From contig NZ_AP019736.1 of NCBI RefSeq assembly GCF_006542685.1, positions 1,522,001 through 1,586,000 of the forward strand: a stretch of DNA of 64,000 nucleotides, given 5' to 3'. Source of the stretch: Alistipes dispar. GTDB taxonomy: Bacteria; Bacteroidota; Bacteroidia; Bacteroidales; Rikenellaceae. The notes beneath the pieces were generated by a model. It saw only the letters and a program-made list of their open reading frames with translations. It made no database searches and was not told where the DNA came from. Shown here one piece after another: positions 16,396 to 24,811 of the stretch (within the stretch, counting starts at the first letter, position 1; the number at the start of each line of letters is the position of its first letter). A program made the position numbers and the translations under genes.

Positions 16396-16622
16396 AAAAA
16401 AGAACAGCGGCAGGTCGCAACAGTTTCCCGCCCCCTGAAGAATTCGAAGTGGGTGCGAAAAACTTCCTGCCGCTGTGTATGTGCGGGCGATTCCTTGCTG
16501 CCCGTGATTGAGGAGAGGTACGGCCGCATTCCGGAGCCGGAGGACGCCGTCCTTTGTCCGGAATGACGGAAGCGGATGTTTCGATCGTTGCGTCGGCAAG
16601 CCGGTCGCTTCCGTGTGAACTG
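16396..16622 (-). ncRNA. Candidate structured small RNA (about 227 nt)
   Basis: No credible ORF fills this stretch, but it looks like a complete RNA gene on the minus strand. A consensus promoter precedes it. It then has, in plus coordinates, a 9-bp helix (16566-16574 with 16606-16614), a directly abutting 9-bp helix (16527-16535 with 16557-16565) enclosing a 5-6 bp hairpin, a 5-bp hairpin (16484-16488 with 16500-16504), and an 11-bp terminator stem (16404-16414 with 16466-16476) followed by TTCTTTTTT. It matches no RNA class I recognise (not RNase P, tmRNA, SRP RNA or an evident riboswitch). It ends before the PiT -7 box, so it is either an independent sRNA or a leader with a terminator for the phosphate transporter. 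Confidence 0.55.
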
Positions 16623-16627
16623 AAAAA

Positions 16628-16658
16628 CAAAAGTAACAAAAAGTTCGGATAATACAAA
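16628..16658 (-). promoter_or_regulatory. Consensus promoter of the candidate small RNA
   Basis: The minus strand has TTTG (16658-16655), a 19-bp spacer and TACTTTTG (16635-16628), matching both Bacteroidetes elements. No protein start lies downstream at a normal distance. Confidence 0.65.
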
Positions 16659-16728
16659 TTTCGTTCCCGGCGAGCGGAGAAAACCGCGCGTTCCGGTGTC
16701 CGGCCGCAAGCCGGGCCGTCACCGGACG

Positions 16729-16766
16729 GAAAAGCGCCGCAACGGGCATCGGCCCGCTGCGGCGCT
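16729..16766 (-). terminator. Terminator of the EF-G2-like gene
   Basis: A 15-bp stem with one mismatch (16733-16747 with 16752-16766), a 4-nt loop and a TTTT tract on the minus strand, 25 bp after the stop codon. Confidence 0.7.
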
Positions 16767-16791
16767 TGCGGAGACAGGGAGCGCGGGGCGG

Positions 16792-18951
16792 TTACTCCTC
16801 GTCCGTGTCGGTGTAGGCTTTCAGCAGTTTCTCCTGCACGTCGGCGGGAACCTGCTCGTAGGAGGCGAAACGCATCGTGTAGGTGGCCGATCCCGACGTG
16901 AGCGACGAGAGCGTGGTCGAATAGCGGTAGAGCTCGGCCAGCGGCACGAGGGCGTTCAGCCGGTCGAATCCCTTGTCCGACTCCATGCCGGCGATCATCG
17001 CGCGGCGGTTCTGCAGGTCGGACATCACGGCGCCCATGTAGTCCGACGGCACGAGGACCTCGACGTTGTAGATCGGCTCCATGATCTTGGGCCCGGCGTT
17101 GCGGAAGGCCTCCTTGAAGGCGTTGCGCGCCGCCAGCTTGAACGAAATCTCGTTCGAATCCACCGGGTGCATCTTGCCGTCGTAGATCACCACGCGGATG
17201 TCGCGGGCGTAGGAGCCCGTCAGCGGGCCTTCGTCCATCTTCTCCATGATGCCCTTCAGGATGGCGGGCATGAAGCGCGCGTCGATGGCGCCGCCCACGA
17301 TCGCCGAGTAGAACTGCAACTTGCCGCCCCACGGCAGGTCGTACTCCTCCTTGGTCTTGACGTTTACCACCATGTCGCCCTTGCCGGGGACCTTGTAGTT
17401 CTTCGGTTCGGGAATCCCCTCGTAGTAGGGTTCGATGATCATGTGCACCTCGCCGAACTGTCCCGCGCCGCCCGACTGCTTCTTGTGGCGGTAGTCGGCC
17501 TGCGCGACCTTCGTGATGGTCTCGCGGTAGGGAATCCGCGGGGCGATGTATTCGAACTGGAGCTTGCCGTTTTCGGAGAGGATGCGCGACCGGAGGATGT
17601 TGAGGTGGTGTTCGCCCTGGCCCTGGATGATGGTCTGCTTGAGCTCCTTGGAGTACTCCACCAGAATCGTCGGGTCCTCGAACTTGGCGTCGTTGAGCAG
17701 CTTGCCCAGCTTCTCCTCGTCGCCCTGCTCCTTGCACTTGACGGCGGCGCGGTAGCGCGGTTCGGGGAAGACGATGGGTTCGATCGTGACGGGCGCCGCC
17801 GCGGCCGCGAGGGTGTCGTTCGTGCGCGTGCCCTTGAGTTTGACGGTGCAGCCGATGTCGCCGGCCGAGAGCTCCGTGACCTTGATGCGGTTCTTGCCCG
17901 CCACGGCGAAGAGCTGCGAGAGCTTCTCCTTGTTGCCCGTGCGGGTGTTCACCAGCTCCGTGCCTTCGGCGATCCGGCCGCGGACGACGCGGAAGTAGGT
18001 GATCTCGCCGATGTGCTGTTCGATCTGGCTCTTGAAGACGAACGCTGCGGCGGGCGCCGTCTCGTCGGCCGCGATCTCCTCGCCTTCGGTCGAGAGGAAC
18101 GCCGGGGCCTTCAGCGGACCGGGAGCCACGTTGATGATGAATTCCATGAGGCGTTTGGTTCCGATGTCGTATTTGCCGCTGGTGCAGAACACGGGCATCA
18201 CCTCGCGTTTCGAGACGCCGATCTTCAGCCCCGCGCGGATGTCGTCCTGCGTGAGGGTCCCCTTGTCGAAATAGAGCTCCATGAGCGCCTCGTCGTGCTC
18301 GGCGGCCATCTCCACCAGCTCCTTGTTCAGCATCTGGGCCTTCTCCAGCTCCCCGGCGGGAATCTCCAGCTCCTCGCGGTGGCCGTCGTGGTCCTTGAAG
18401 CGGTACATCTTCATCATCAGGACGTCGATGAACGAGTCGAAGCCCGGGCCCTGATTGACCGGATACTGCACCAGGACGGGCTTCACGCGCGAGGCGGCCC
18501 TGATCGACTCGAAAGCCGCTTCGAACGAGGCCTTGTCGGCGTCGAGCTGGTTGATTACGCCGATGACGGGTTTCTTGAGCAGCCGGGCGTAGCGGGCCTG
18601 GATTTCGCTGCCCACCTCCCAGCCGTTCTGGGCGTTGAAGAGGAAAACCCCCACGTCGCCGACCTTGAAGGCCGAGAAGAGGCTGCCGCAGAAGTCGTCC
18701 GACCCCGGGCAGTCGATGATGTTCAGCTTGCGGTCCATGAATTCCGTGAAGAGGATCGTGGAGTAGATCGAGCGTTTGTATTCGTGCTCGATGTCCGTGT
18801 TGTCCGAGAGCGTGTTGTTCGTCTCGATACTACCCCTGCGGTCGATGACCTTCCCCTCGTAGGCCATCGCTTCGGCAAGGGTAGTCTTTCCCGTGCCGGG
18901 CGCGCCGATGAGTACGATGTTCTTGATCTCTTTTGCTGAATAGTTTTTCAT
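16792..18951 (-). CDS. Elongation factor G paralogue (EF-G2-like, probably GTPase-deficient)
   Basis: Translational GTPase-fold protein of 719 aa with all EF-G domains: G domain, domain II (about 305-400), domain III, domain IV (IPYRETITKVAQADYRHKKQ) and domain V. It departs from canonical EF-G in the G motifs: G1 is GAPGTGKTT instead of AHVDAGKTT; G3 is DCPGSDDF, so the catalytic His after PG is Ser84; G4 is NQLD instead of NKMD. A Bacteroides EF-G2 of this kind is reported, as I recall, to promote translocation without GTP hydrolysis and to be induced in carbon starvation; the same role is likely here. It is monocistronic, with its own terminator, and no str-operon genes are nearby. The housekeeping fusA must lie elsewhere. 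Confidence 0.9.
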   Translation of the reverse strand: MKNYSAKEIKNIVLIGAPGTGKTTLAEAMAYEGKVIDRRGSIETNNTLSDNTDIEHEYKRSIYSTILFTEFMDRKLNIIDCPGSDDFCGSLFSAFKVGDVGVFLFNAQNGWEVGSEIQARYARLLKKPVIGVINQLDADKASFEAAFESIRAASRVKPVLVQYPVNQGPGFDSFIDVLMMKMYRFKDHDGHREELEIPAGELEKAQMLNKELVEMAAEHDEALMELYFDKGTLTQDDIRAGLKIGVSKREVMPVFCTSGKYDIGTKRLMEFIINVAPGPLKAPAFLSTEGEEIAADETAPAAAFVFKSQIEQHIGEITYFRVVRGRIAEGTELVNTRTGNKEKLSQLFAVAGKNRIKVTELSAGDIGCTVKLKGTRTNDTLAAAAAPVTIEPIVFPEPRYRAAVKCKEQGDEEKLGKLLNDAKFEDPTILVEYSKELKQTIIQGQGEHHLNILRSRILSENGKLQFEYIAPRIPYRETITKVAQADYRHKKQSGGAGQFGEVHMIIEPYYEGIPEPKNYKVPGKGDMVVNVKTKEEYDLPWGGKLQFYSAIVGGAIDARFMPAILKGIMEKMDEGPLTGSYARDIRVVIYDGKMHPVDSNEISFKLAARNAFKEAFRNAGPKIMEPIYNVEVLVPSDYMGAVMSDLQNRRAMIAGMESDKGFDRLNALVPLAELYRYSTTLSSLTSGSATYTMRFASYEQVPADVQEKLLKAYTDTDEE

Positions 18952-19204
18952 ATTCCGACTATGTTTTAAGGTTGATTTCCGGTTAGCCGACTATAAATAT
19001 ACGAAAAAATCGGAACAAACAAGTCCGCTGCCGCTTTTTTGTGGCTTTCGGGCGGGTAATTTGTTTGTTTTCGGGGATGACGGGAGCGCTCTCCGTATGC
19101 GGCGCGGGGGATTCGCCCGGCCCGGCGCTTCCGGTCTCCGGGCCGGCCGGGCTTTCCGTTCCGGCGGGGTCCGCCGCGGCATGGTGTCTGCCGCGGGGCG
19201 GAAA
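18952..19204. other. Non-coding leader and GC-rich spacer
   Basis: The gap of 308 bp up to the DUF418 stop holds the EF-G2 leader, a GC-rich stretch with an 8-bp inverted repeat CCGCGGCA/TGCCGCGG near 19170-19195, and the DUF418 terminator. I see no gene in it. Confidence 0.5.
18994..19001 (-). promoter_or_regulatory. Weak -7-like element upstream of the EF-G2-like gene
   Basis: The minus strand reads TATATTTA, one mismatch to TAnnTTTG, 42 bp before the ATG. The octamer CCGACTAT occurs twice in the leader (18955-18962 and 18987-18994). Confidence 0.3.
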
Positions 19205-19238
19205 GCGACGGGACCGCCTGATCAGGCGATCCCGTCGC
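19205..19238 (-). terminator. Terminator of the DUF418 gene
   Basis: A 34-bp near-perfect palindrome (GCGACGGGA arms around GCCTGATCAGGC, one mismatched pair) 21 bp after the DUF418 stop, followed by TTTCC on the minus strand. Confidence 0.6.
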
Positions 19239-19259
19239 AGCGTGTGTTCCGTGTGGCCG

Positions 19260-20390
19260 TCAGAGCCACGTCAGCTTTTTCCAGAGCCATTCGACCGGAC
19301 CGTGGGAGAAGCGCCGCAGCCAGAGGCGTGAGAACTGGTATTGCACGACGACGAGGCCCGTGCCGATCAGCAGCGCGTAAACGATCCCCACCTCGCGGTA
19401 GAGCCCCAGCCCCCAGTTGTAGAAGACGGCGGTTCCCAGCACCGATTGCAGCAGGTAGTTCGTCAGGCTCATGCGTCCGATGGCCGAGATGGGCCCCACG
19501 GCGCGGCGGAAGGCGCCGAATCCGTACCAGAGCAGCACGACGGAGGCGACGAGCGCCATCGTCTGCGCGAGGTTGTACCATGCGGAGGTCATCACCCGCA
19601 GGGGCGATCCCTCCCCGCCGAAGTCGGCCGCCAGGGCGACGGCCGCGAGCAGGCTTCCCGCGAGGATGCCGCCCCAGACGCGGCGGTTGCCCGGTTCGTC
19701 GTAGAAGAGCCGGCGGCGGCCCAGCAGCATGCCGAGCAGGAACATGGCCAACGTCTGCGTGATGCGGCCGTTGTTGAGATACCAGGCGAGGGTCATCGGC
19801 TGCCCGTAGCGGAGGCTCGCCCGGAGCGTATCGCCCAGCGTGCCCTCCGTGAAGGCGGGCAGGGCGGCGTCGCCCCAGACGTCCGCATCGACGTAGAGCG
19901 GGCGTGCGGCGGCGATCTGGAAGAGTTCGAGCGGCTGGAGCGCCAGTATGCCGAAGAGCGCCCACAGCCACCGCGTCGGAAGCTTTCCGAGCCACGGCAG
20001 CAGGACGCCCAGCAGGGCGTAGAGCACGAGTACGTCGCCGTTGTAGAAGGCCGTATTGACGAGACCGATGCCCAGCAGGAGCGCCATGCGCCAGGTGAAG
20101 CGCCCCGTGAAGCTGCGTCCCCGCTGGGCCTGGTTGTCGCTCTGCACGTAGAAGCTCAGGCCGAACAGCAGGGCGAAGATCGTGTACATCTTGCCCGCCA
20201 GCAGCCACCACATGAATCCTGCGACGGGTTCCTCCAGTCCTTCGACGAGTGCGCGCCGGTACGGCAGCCCCGCCCAGTAGAGGTTGAAGTGCTCGCAGGC
20301 GTGGATGAGGATGATGCCCGCGACGGCGATGCCCCGCAGGGCATCCGCCACGCGGATACGGGTGTTGGGAAGTCCTGTTGTGCGGTACAT
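19260..20390 (-). CDS. DUF418 domain membrane protein
   Basis: Polytopic inner-membrane protein of unknown function, 376 aa, about 9-10 hydrophobic spans. It begins with the DUF418/acyltransferase-like motif IRVADALRGIAVAGIILIH and ends with the DUF418 signature GRMSLTNYLLQSVLG. Family members are thought to be distant acyltransferases or transporters; no substrate is known. It lies 66 bp after the M24 aminopeptidase on the same strand, probably in one transcript. Confidence 0.85.
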   Translation of the reverse strand: MYRTTGLPNTRIRVADALRGIAVAGIILIHACEHFNLYWAGLPYRRALVEGLEEPVAGFMWWLLAGKMYTIFALLFGLSFYVQSDNQAQRGRSFTGRFTWRMALLLGIGLVNTAFYNGDVLVLYALLGVLLPWLGKLPTRWLWALFGILALQPLELFQIAAARPLYVDADVWGDAALPAFTEGTLGDTLRASLRYGQPMTLAWYLNNGRITQTLAMFLLGMLLGRRRLFYDEPGNRRVWGGILAGSLLAAVALAADFGGEGSPLRVMTSAWYNLAQTMALVASVVLLWYGFGAFRRAVGPISAIGRMSLTNYLLQSVLGTAVFYNWGLGLYREVGIVYALLIGTGLVVVQYQFSRLWLRRFSHGPVEWLWKKLTWL

Positions 20391-20456
20391 GGTTCGGGCG
20401 GAGTGTGCGCGGAGACGCCCGGCGAGGGTTCCGGCCTCTCTCTTTGCGGCGGTCCG

Positions 20457-21848
20457 TTACTTGCCGACGACGGTTTCGAGTTCCTCGACCGTGACGGGTA
20501 TCTTCCTGTCGCCCAGCATCCGGCTGCCCTCCTCCGTGACGAGAATGTTGTCCTCGATGCGGATGCCGCCGAAGTCGCGGTAGGCCTCCAGCGCGTCGTA
20601 ATCGACGATGCCCCTGTACAGCCCTTCGGCGCGGCACTTGTCGATGAGCGCCGGGATAAAGTAGAGACCCGGTTCGTCGGTCAGCACTGTGCCCGGCTCG
20701 ATGCGCCATGCCGCGCGGTAGATGCAGGTGGCCGAGCGGGCGGCGCGTTCGGCGATCGAGGCGAAGTCGAACGACCGTTCGCCCATCGCCTCGCAGTCGT
20801 GTACGTCCATGCCCAGCCCGTGTCCCAGCCCGTGAGGCATGAGCATCGTCATGGCGCCCGACGCCACGGCGTCCGCGGCGGTGCCCCGGAGCAGTCCGAG
20901 GCCGATCAGCCCCTCGGCCAGCGTGAGGTAGGCGGCGTTGTGGATTTCGGTGTACATCATGTGCGGTTTGACGATGCGGGCCACGTGGTCGTGGGCCGCC
21001 AGCACGATGTTGTAGACGTCCTTCTGCTTCTGGGTGAAGCGTCCGCTGACGGGATAGGTGCGCGTGTGGTCCGAGCAGTAGTTGTTCACCGTCTCGCCTC
21101 CGGCGTCGCACAGCAGCAGGCGTCCCTCCTCGAGCGTGCCGTCGCAGTGGAGGTTGTGCAGCGTCTCGCCGTGCTGCGTCACGATCGACGGGAACGAAAG
21201 TCCCGCGCCGTAGGATTTGGCGATGCCCTCGATGGCGCCGGCGATTTCGCGTTCGACGACGCCCGGACGGCACATCTTCATCGCCAGCGTGTGCATGCGG
21301 TAGCCGATCTCGAAGGCGCGTTCCATCTCCTCGATCTCCTCGGCGCTTTTCTTCTCGCGCATCTCGGCCACGGCGAACATCAGTTCCACCGACTTGTAGT
21401 CGTGCAGCAGGGCGGGGTTGATTCCCAGCAGCGCCGAGAGCCGGAGCTTCGTCTCGCCCCGGTAGGGCGGCAGGTAGTGGATGCGGCGGCCCTGTGCGAT
21501 CGCCTTGCGCAGCCGCGCTTCGAGCGCCGCCGTCGGGAAGGTCTCCGCGACGCCGACCCCGGCGCCCAGTTCGCGCAGGGTGGGCTGCGGACCGGTCCAG
21601 ATGATGTCCTCCACCGTGAAGTCGTCGCCGTAGAGCGCCTCCTCGCCCGTGTCGGCGTCGATCACGCCGACCAGCGCGGGGATGTTCAGCCCGAAGTAGT
21701 AGAGGAACGACGAGTCCTGCCGGAAGTAGTAGGCGTTGTTGGGGTAGTTGTTCGGGGCCAGCCCGTTGCCCGGGAGCAGGACGATGCCCTGTCCGATCTT
21801 CGTGCGCAGCTCGCTGCGGCGCGCGGTATAGGTTTTTGCAGAGAACAT
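20457..21848 (-). CDS. pepP: M24-family aminopeptidase P (Xaa-Pro aminopeptidase)
   Basis: Cytoplasmic dinuclear metallopeptidase that removes N-terminal residues before proline. 463 aa from the ATG at 21848 (MFSAKTYTARR); the longer frame has no signal or conserved sequence. N-terminal creatinase-like domain (FRQDSSFLYYFGLNIPAL), then the pita-bread domain with all five metal ligands: CDAGGE, SDHTRTYP, HGLGHGLGMDVHD, TDEPGLYF and RIEDN. A -7 box TATTTTTG is 19 bp upstream. It heads a two-gene unit with the DUF418 protein. Confidence 0.94.
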   Translation of the reverse strand: MFSAKTYTARRSELRTKIGQGIVLLPGNGLAPNNYPNNAYYFRQDSSFLYYFGLNIPALVGVIDADTGEEALYGDDFTVEDIIWTGPQPTLRELGAGVGVAETFPTAALEARLRKAIAQGRRIHYLPPYRGETKLRLSALLGINPALLHDYKSVELMFAVAEMREKKSAEEIEEMERAFEIGYRMHTLAMKMCRPGVVEREIAGAIEGIAKSYGAGLSFPSIVTQHGETLHNLHCDGTLEEGRLLLCDAGGETVNNYCSDHTRTYPVSGRFTQKQKDVYNIVLAAHDHVARIVKPHMMYTEIHNAAYLTLAEGLIGLGLLRGTAADAVASGAMTMLMPHGLGHGLGMDVHDCEAMGERSFDFASIAERAARSATCIYRAAWRIEPGTVLTDEPGLYFIPALIDKCRAEGLYRGIVDYDALEAYRDFGGIRIEDNILVTEEGSRMLGDRKIPVTVEELETVVGK

Positions 21849-21866
21849 AAGATTTGCTGTTTTCCA

Positions 21867-21874
21867 CAAAAATA
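21867..21874 (-). promoter_or_regulatory. Putative -7 element for the M24 aminopeptidase
   Basis: The minus strand reads TATTTTTG (TAnnTTTG), 18 bp before the ATG. Confidence 0.5.
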
Positions 21875-22020
21875 GGCAAAAATCCCCGAATCTGTTCCGC
21901 CGGAGCGTATTTTTCGTGCGGCTGCGCGCTCCGTGCGTCCGGGCTGCCGGCTTTTCCGGGATTCGGCGGCCCGGGCGTTCTCCGCGGTCCCTTCCGTCGG
22001 CCGGTACGGTTTCCGCGGCG

Positions 22021-23247
22021 TCAGAACTCCACGCAGCCCCCTCCGTCGTCCACCGTGACGGTCACCTCGCGTCCCAGGTAGAGCGACAGGTTCGGCTCGT
22101 CGTGTCCGGCCGGGAAGCCGAAGAGCACGGGGATTCCGAGCTCTTGCGTGTAGTCCGAAATGATCCGGCAGGCGTCGGCGACGCCGAATTTCTTCTCGCC
22201 CATCATGTCGGTCAGGTGTCCCACGACGACCGCCCGGAGGTTGCGGAGCTTTCCGCTGCGGGCGAGGCTCTGCATCATCCGGTCGATGCGGTAAACGAAC
22301 TCGCCGACCTCCTCGATGAAGAGCACCGTCGGTGAATCGGTGAGCAGCTCCTCGGGAGTCCCCGTCGCCGCGCAGATCACCGCGAGATTCCCGCCCGCGA
22401 GGCGTCCCGTCGCCCGTCCGGGGCGGTTGAGCGGATGCGGCGGCGTGTCGATGCGCCGCGTGAGGCCGAAGAGGGCTTCGCGGAGCGATTCGGCCGAGGG
22501 GTCCTCCGTCCCTTCGTCGAAGAGGAATCCCGCGGGCATCTGCCCGTGGATGCTCTCGATGCGGAGCCTCCGGAGGACGAGGTGCAGCGTGGTGATGTCG
22601 CTGAACCCCGCGAGCCATTTGGGGTGCTCGCGCAGCCTCCGGAGGTCGAGGTACGGCAGCAGGCGCACCGAGCCGTATCCGCCGCGGAAGGCGATGACCG
22701 CCTTCACCGACGGATCGTCGAGCATCCGTTGCAGGTCGGCGGCCCGTTCGGCGTCGGTCCCGGCGAAGTAGGGCTGGCTGCGGTCGGCGTAGTGCGTGCC
22801 GAAGAGCACGTGCAGACCCCACGACTCGAGGCGTTCGCGCACCTTCGCCGTGTCGGCTCGGGCCGCGATGCGTCCGGAGGGGGAGACGACGGCTATGGTG
22901 TCGCCTTCGCGGAGATAGGGCGGACGGAGGTAGGCCGCGGTGTCGGCCGGGGCGGGGGCGTTCGCTGTGCCGGCCGCGGCCGTTTCGGCGGCGGGTTTTG
23001 TGTCCGGGGCATCGGCCGGGGCGGGGTTCGTTCCGGCCGCGGACTCTGTGTCCGGCGTGTTTGCCGAAGCGGTTTTTCCGTCCGGCAGGCACTCTTCCGG
23101 GGTGCGGGCTGCCGGGCGGAGGCTGTCGGCCGGGATCCGGGCGGTTGCGGCCGTGTCGGTGCGGCCCGCGGCCGTTCCGGCGGCGCAGGGGCGGAAGGCG
23201 GCGGGAAGGCCGGTGAAGAGTGCGGCGAGCAGGAGGGTTCGTATCAT
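22021..23247 (-). CDS. S66-family LD-carboxypeptidase with long low-complexity linker
   Basis: Predicted exported murein LD-carboxypeptidase (serine peptidase S66) that trims the terminal D-Ala from tetrapeptides during peptidoglycan recycling. 408 aa. N-terminal signal peptide MIRTLLLAALFTGLPAA, then about 85 residues rich in Ala, Pro, Thr and Asp, then the catalytic domain from YLREGDTIAVVSPSGRI. Nucleophile Ser193 is in GGYGSVR; the Glu is in FIEEVGEFVYRIDRMM, and the His in PAGHDEPN. Its ATG overlaps the stop of the MFS gene (ATGA), so the two are translationally coupled. The long disordered linker is unusual for the family and may reach from membrane to wall. Most S66 enzymes are cytoplasmic, so export is a point to check. 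Confidence 0.88.
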   Translation of the reverse strand: MIRTLLLAALFTGLPAAFRPCAAGTAAGRTDTAATARIPADSLRPAARTPEECLPDGKTASANTPDTESAAGTNPAPADAPDTKPAAETAAAGTANAPAPADTAAYLRPPYLREGDTIAVVSPSGRIAARADTAKVRERLESWGLHVLFGTHYADRSQPYFAGTDAERAADLQRMLDDPSVKAVIAFRGGYGSVRLLPYLDLRRLREHPKWLAGFSDITTLHLVLRRLRIESIHGQMPAGFLFDEGTEDPSAESLREALFGLTRRIDTPPHPLNRPGRATGRLAGGNLAVICAATGTPEELLTDSPTVLFIEEVGEFVYRIDRMMQSLARSGKLRNLRAVVVGHLTDMMGEKKFGVADACRIISDYTQELGIPVLFGFPAGHDEPNLSLYLGREVTVTVDDGGGCVEF

Positions 23248-24665
23248 TGTTTTCCGGGGTGGCGTTTGCGGCGGGTGAGCCCTTCGGGCAGCGGGAGCGA
23301 GAGGCGTGCGAGGCTTACGACGGCTCCCGTGAGAGCCAGTCCGGCGGAGAGCAGCAGTGCCGTATGGGTGCTGTCGTCGGGTACGATATGGAACAGGAAC
23401 GCCATCAGGGCGGCTCCCGTGGTCTGTCCCAGGAGGCGGGCCGTGGCGAGCATTCCGCTGGCCGAGCCGCTTCGCTCGGGAGGCGCCGAGGCGATCAGGA
23501 TGCTGTTGTTGGGCGACTGGAACAGCCCGAATCCCGCACCGCACAACACGAGCCGCCACACGATTTCGAAGTCTGTGGGGTGTTCGGGCAGGAAAGCCAG
23601 CAGGAGCAGCCCCGCGGCCATCGCCGCGAGGCCCGTTCCGCCGAGCAGGCCGGCGTGGACCCGTTCGACGAGCAGCCCGGCCACGGGGGCCACGACCATG
23701 ATGACCGCGGGCCAGGCCGTGAGCAGCAGGCCGGTGGCCACGTCGTCGTAGCCGCAGGCGTGTTGCAGGTAGAAGGGCAGCGCCACCATGGCGAGCATCT
23801 GCGCGAGGAACGAGCAGATCGACGTCAGCACCGAGACCGAGAAGATCGGGATGCGCAGCAGGTCGAACGGCAGGATCGGGTACGGCTCGCGCAGCTGGCG
23901 GCGGATGAATACGAAGCCGACGGGGACCAGCACCGCCGCGCCGAGCGCGACGATCCGCGGATCGAGTCCGTGCGAGAATCCCTCGACCGAGGCCATCAGC
24001 AGTCCGAACACGAGGGCGTTCATCGCGGCGTCGCGCCAGTCGAAGCGGCGGTCGCGCACCCGGACCGGATTGGCGGGCAGGAAGCGCCGGCTCAGCGCGA
24101 GGGCGACGAGCCCCACGGGGATATTGACGGCGAAGAGCCACGGCCATTCGGCCGCCGAGAGGACGCCGGCGGCCAGCGTCGGACCCGCCACGGAGGAGAC
24201 GGCCACCACCGTGGCGTTGATGCCCATGCCGCGCCCGAGGCGGTTGCGGGGGTAGATGATGCGGATGAGGGTGGTATTGACCGACGTCACGGCCGCCGCG
24301 CCGAATCCCTGCAGGACGCGTCCCGCCACGAGGGTTCCGAGCGACTGCGAGAGGGCGCAGCCCACCGACGCCGCGGTGAAGAGGGCCAGGCCGCCGATGT
24401 AGATCTTGCGGTAGCCGACCAGGTCGCCCAGCGCCGAGAAGGAGAGCAGCGAGACCACGATCGCCAGCTGGTAGGCATTGACGACCCAGATCGAGTCGGC
24501 CGAGGAGATGCCGAGGGCACGGGAGATCGTCGGCAGGGCCACGTTGGCGATCGTCGAGTCGATCACCGAGAGCGAGACGCCGAACGCCACGGCCAGAATG
24601 GCCCAGATGCGGCGGGGCATCGGAATCCCGTCTGCCGGCGGGGCTATGTGCTGCGGAGGGGTCAT
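23244..24665 (-). CDS. MFS transporter, DHA2 (EmrB/QacA) type
   Basis: Inner-membrane proton-driven exporter, 473 aa with about 14 hydrophobic spans. Characteristic motifs: VIDSTIANVALPTIS in the first span, then WVVNAYQLAIV, LGDLVGYRKIYIGG (motif A-like) and GRVLQGFGAAAV (motif B/C region). The start is the ATG at 24665, giving MTPPQHIAPPADG; a -7 box seven bases upstream means the mRNA is leaderless or nearly so and rules out the longer frame. Its last codons overlap the start of the LD-carboxypeptidase. Substrate unknown; drugs or cell-wall fragments are possibilities. Confidence 0.92.
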   Translation of the reverse strand: MTPPQHIAPPADGIPMPRRIWAILAVAFGVSLSVIDSTIANVALPTISRALGISSADSIWVVNAYQLAIVVSLLSFSALGDLVGYRKIYIGGLALFTAASVGCALSQSLGTLVAGRVLQGFGAAAVTSVNTTLIRIIYPRNRLGRGMGINATVVAVSSVAGPTLAAGVLSAAEWPWLFAVNIPVGLVALALSRRFLPANPVRVRDRRFDWRDAAMNALVFGLLMASVEGFSHGLDPRIVALGAAVLVPVGFVFIRRQLREPYPILPFDLLRIPIFSVSVLTSICSFLAQMLAMVALPFYLQHACGYDDVATGLLLTAWPAVIMVVAPVAGLLVERVHAGLLGGTGLAAMAAGLLLLAFLPEHPTDFEIVWRLVLCGAGFGLFQSPNNSILIASAPPERSGSASGMLATARLLGQTTGAALMAFLFHIVPDDSTHTALLLSAGLALTGAVVSLARLSLPLPEGLTRRKRHPGKQ

Positions 24666-24672
24666 GGCGGCG

Positions 24673-24680
24673 CAAAGATA
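24673..24680 (-). promoter_or_regulatory. Putative -7 element, near-leaderless MFS transcript
   Basis: The minus strand reads TATCTTTG, exactly TAnnTTTG, with only seven bases before the ATG. Transcription would begin within a few bases of the start codon. Confidence 0.55.
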
Positions 24681-24811
24681 CGAAAAAAACGAAAACCCGG
24701 GTTCTCCGGGCTTTCGCCACACAACTATCCGGGGCTTCCGCGACCGCGGCCGGTAAGATAACCGCCGCCGGGGTTCCCCTGCTTGAACTTTTTATTTTAA
24801 ATGGTTGTGGT

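Noticed and set aside
16396..16622. Identification of the candidate RNA as 6S, SRP, RNase P, tmRNA or a known riboswitch
   Set aside because: The 5' and 3' ends do not pair as in 6S, and none of the conserved motifs of the other classes is present. I leave it unnamed.
16288..16749. 153-codon minus frame between the EF-G2-like and PiT genes
   Set aside because: It starts inside the EF-G2 terminator region, upstream of the promoter, has no recognisable sequence, and overlaps the stems of the candidate RNA.
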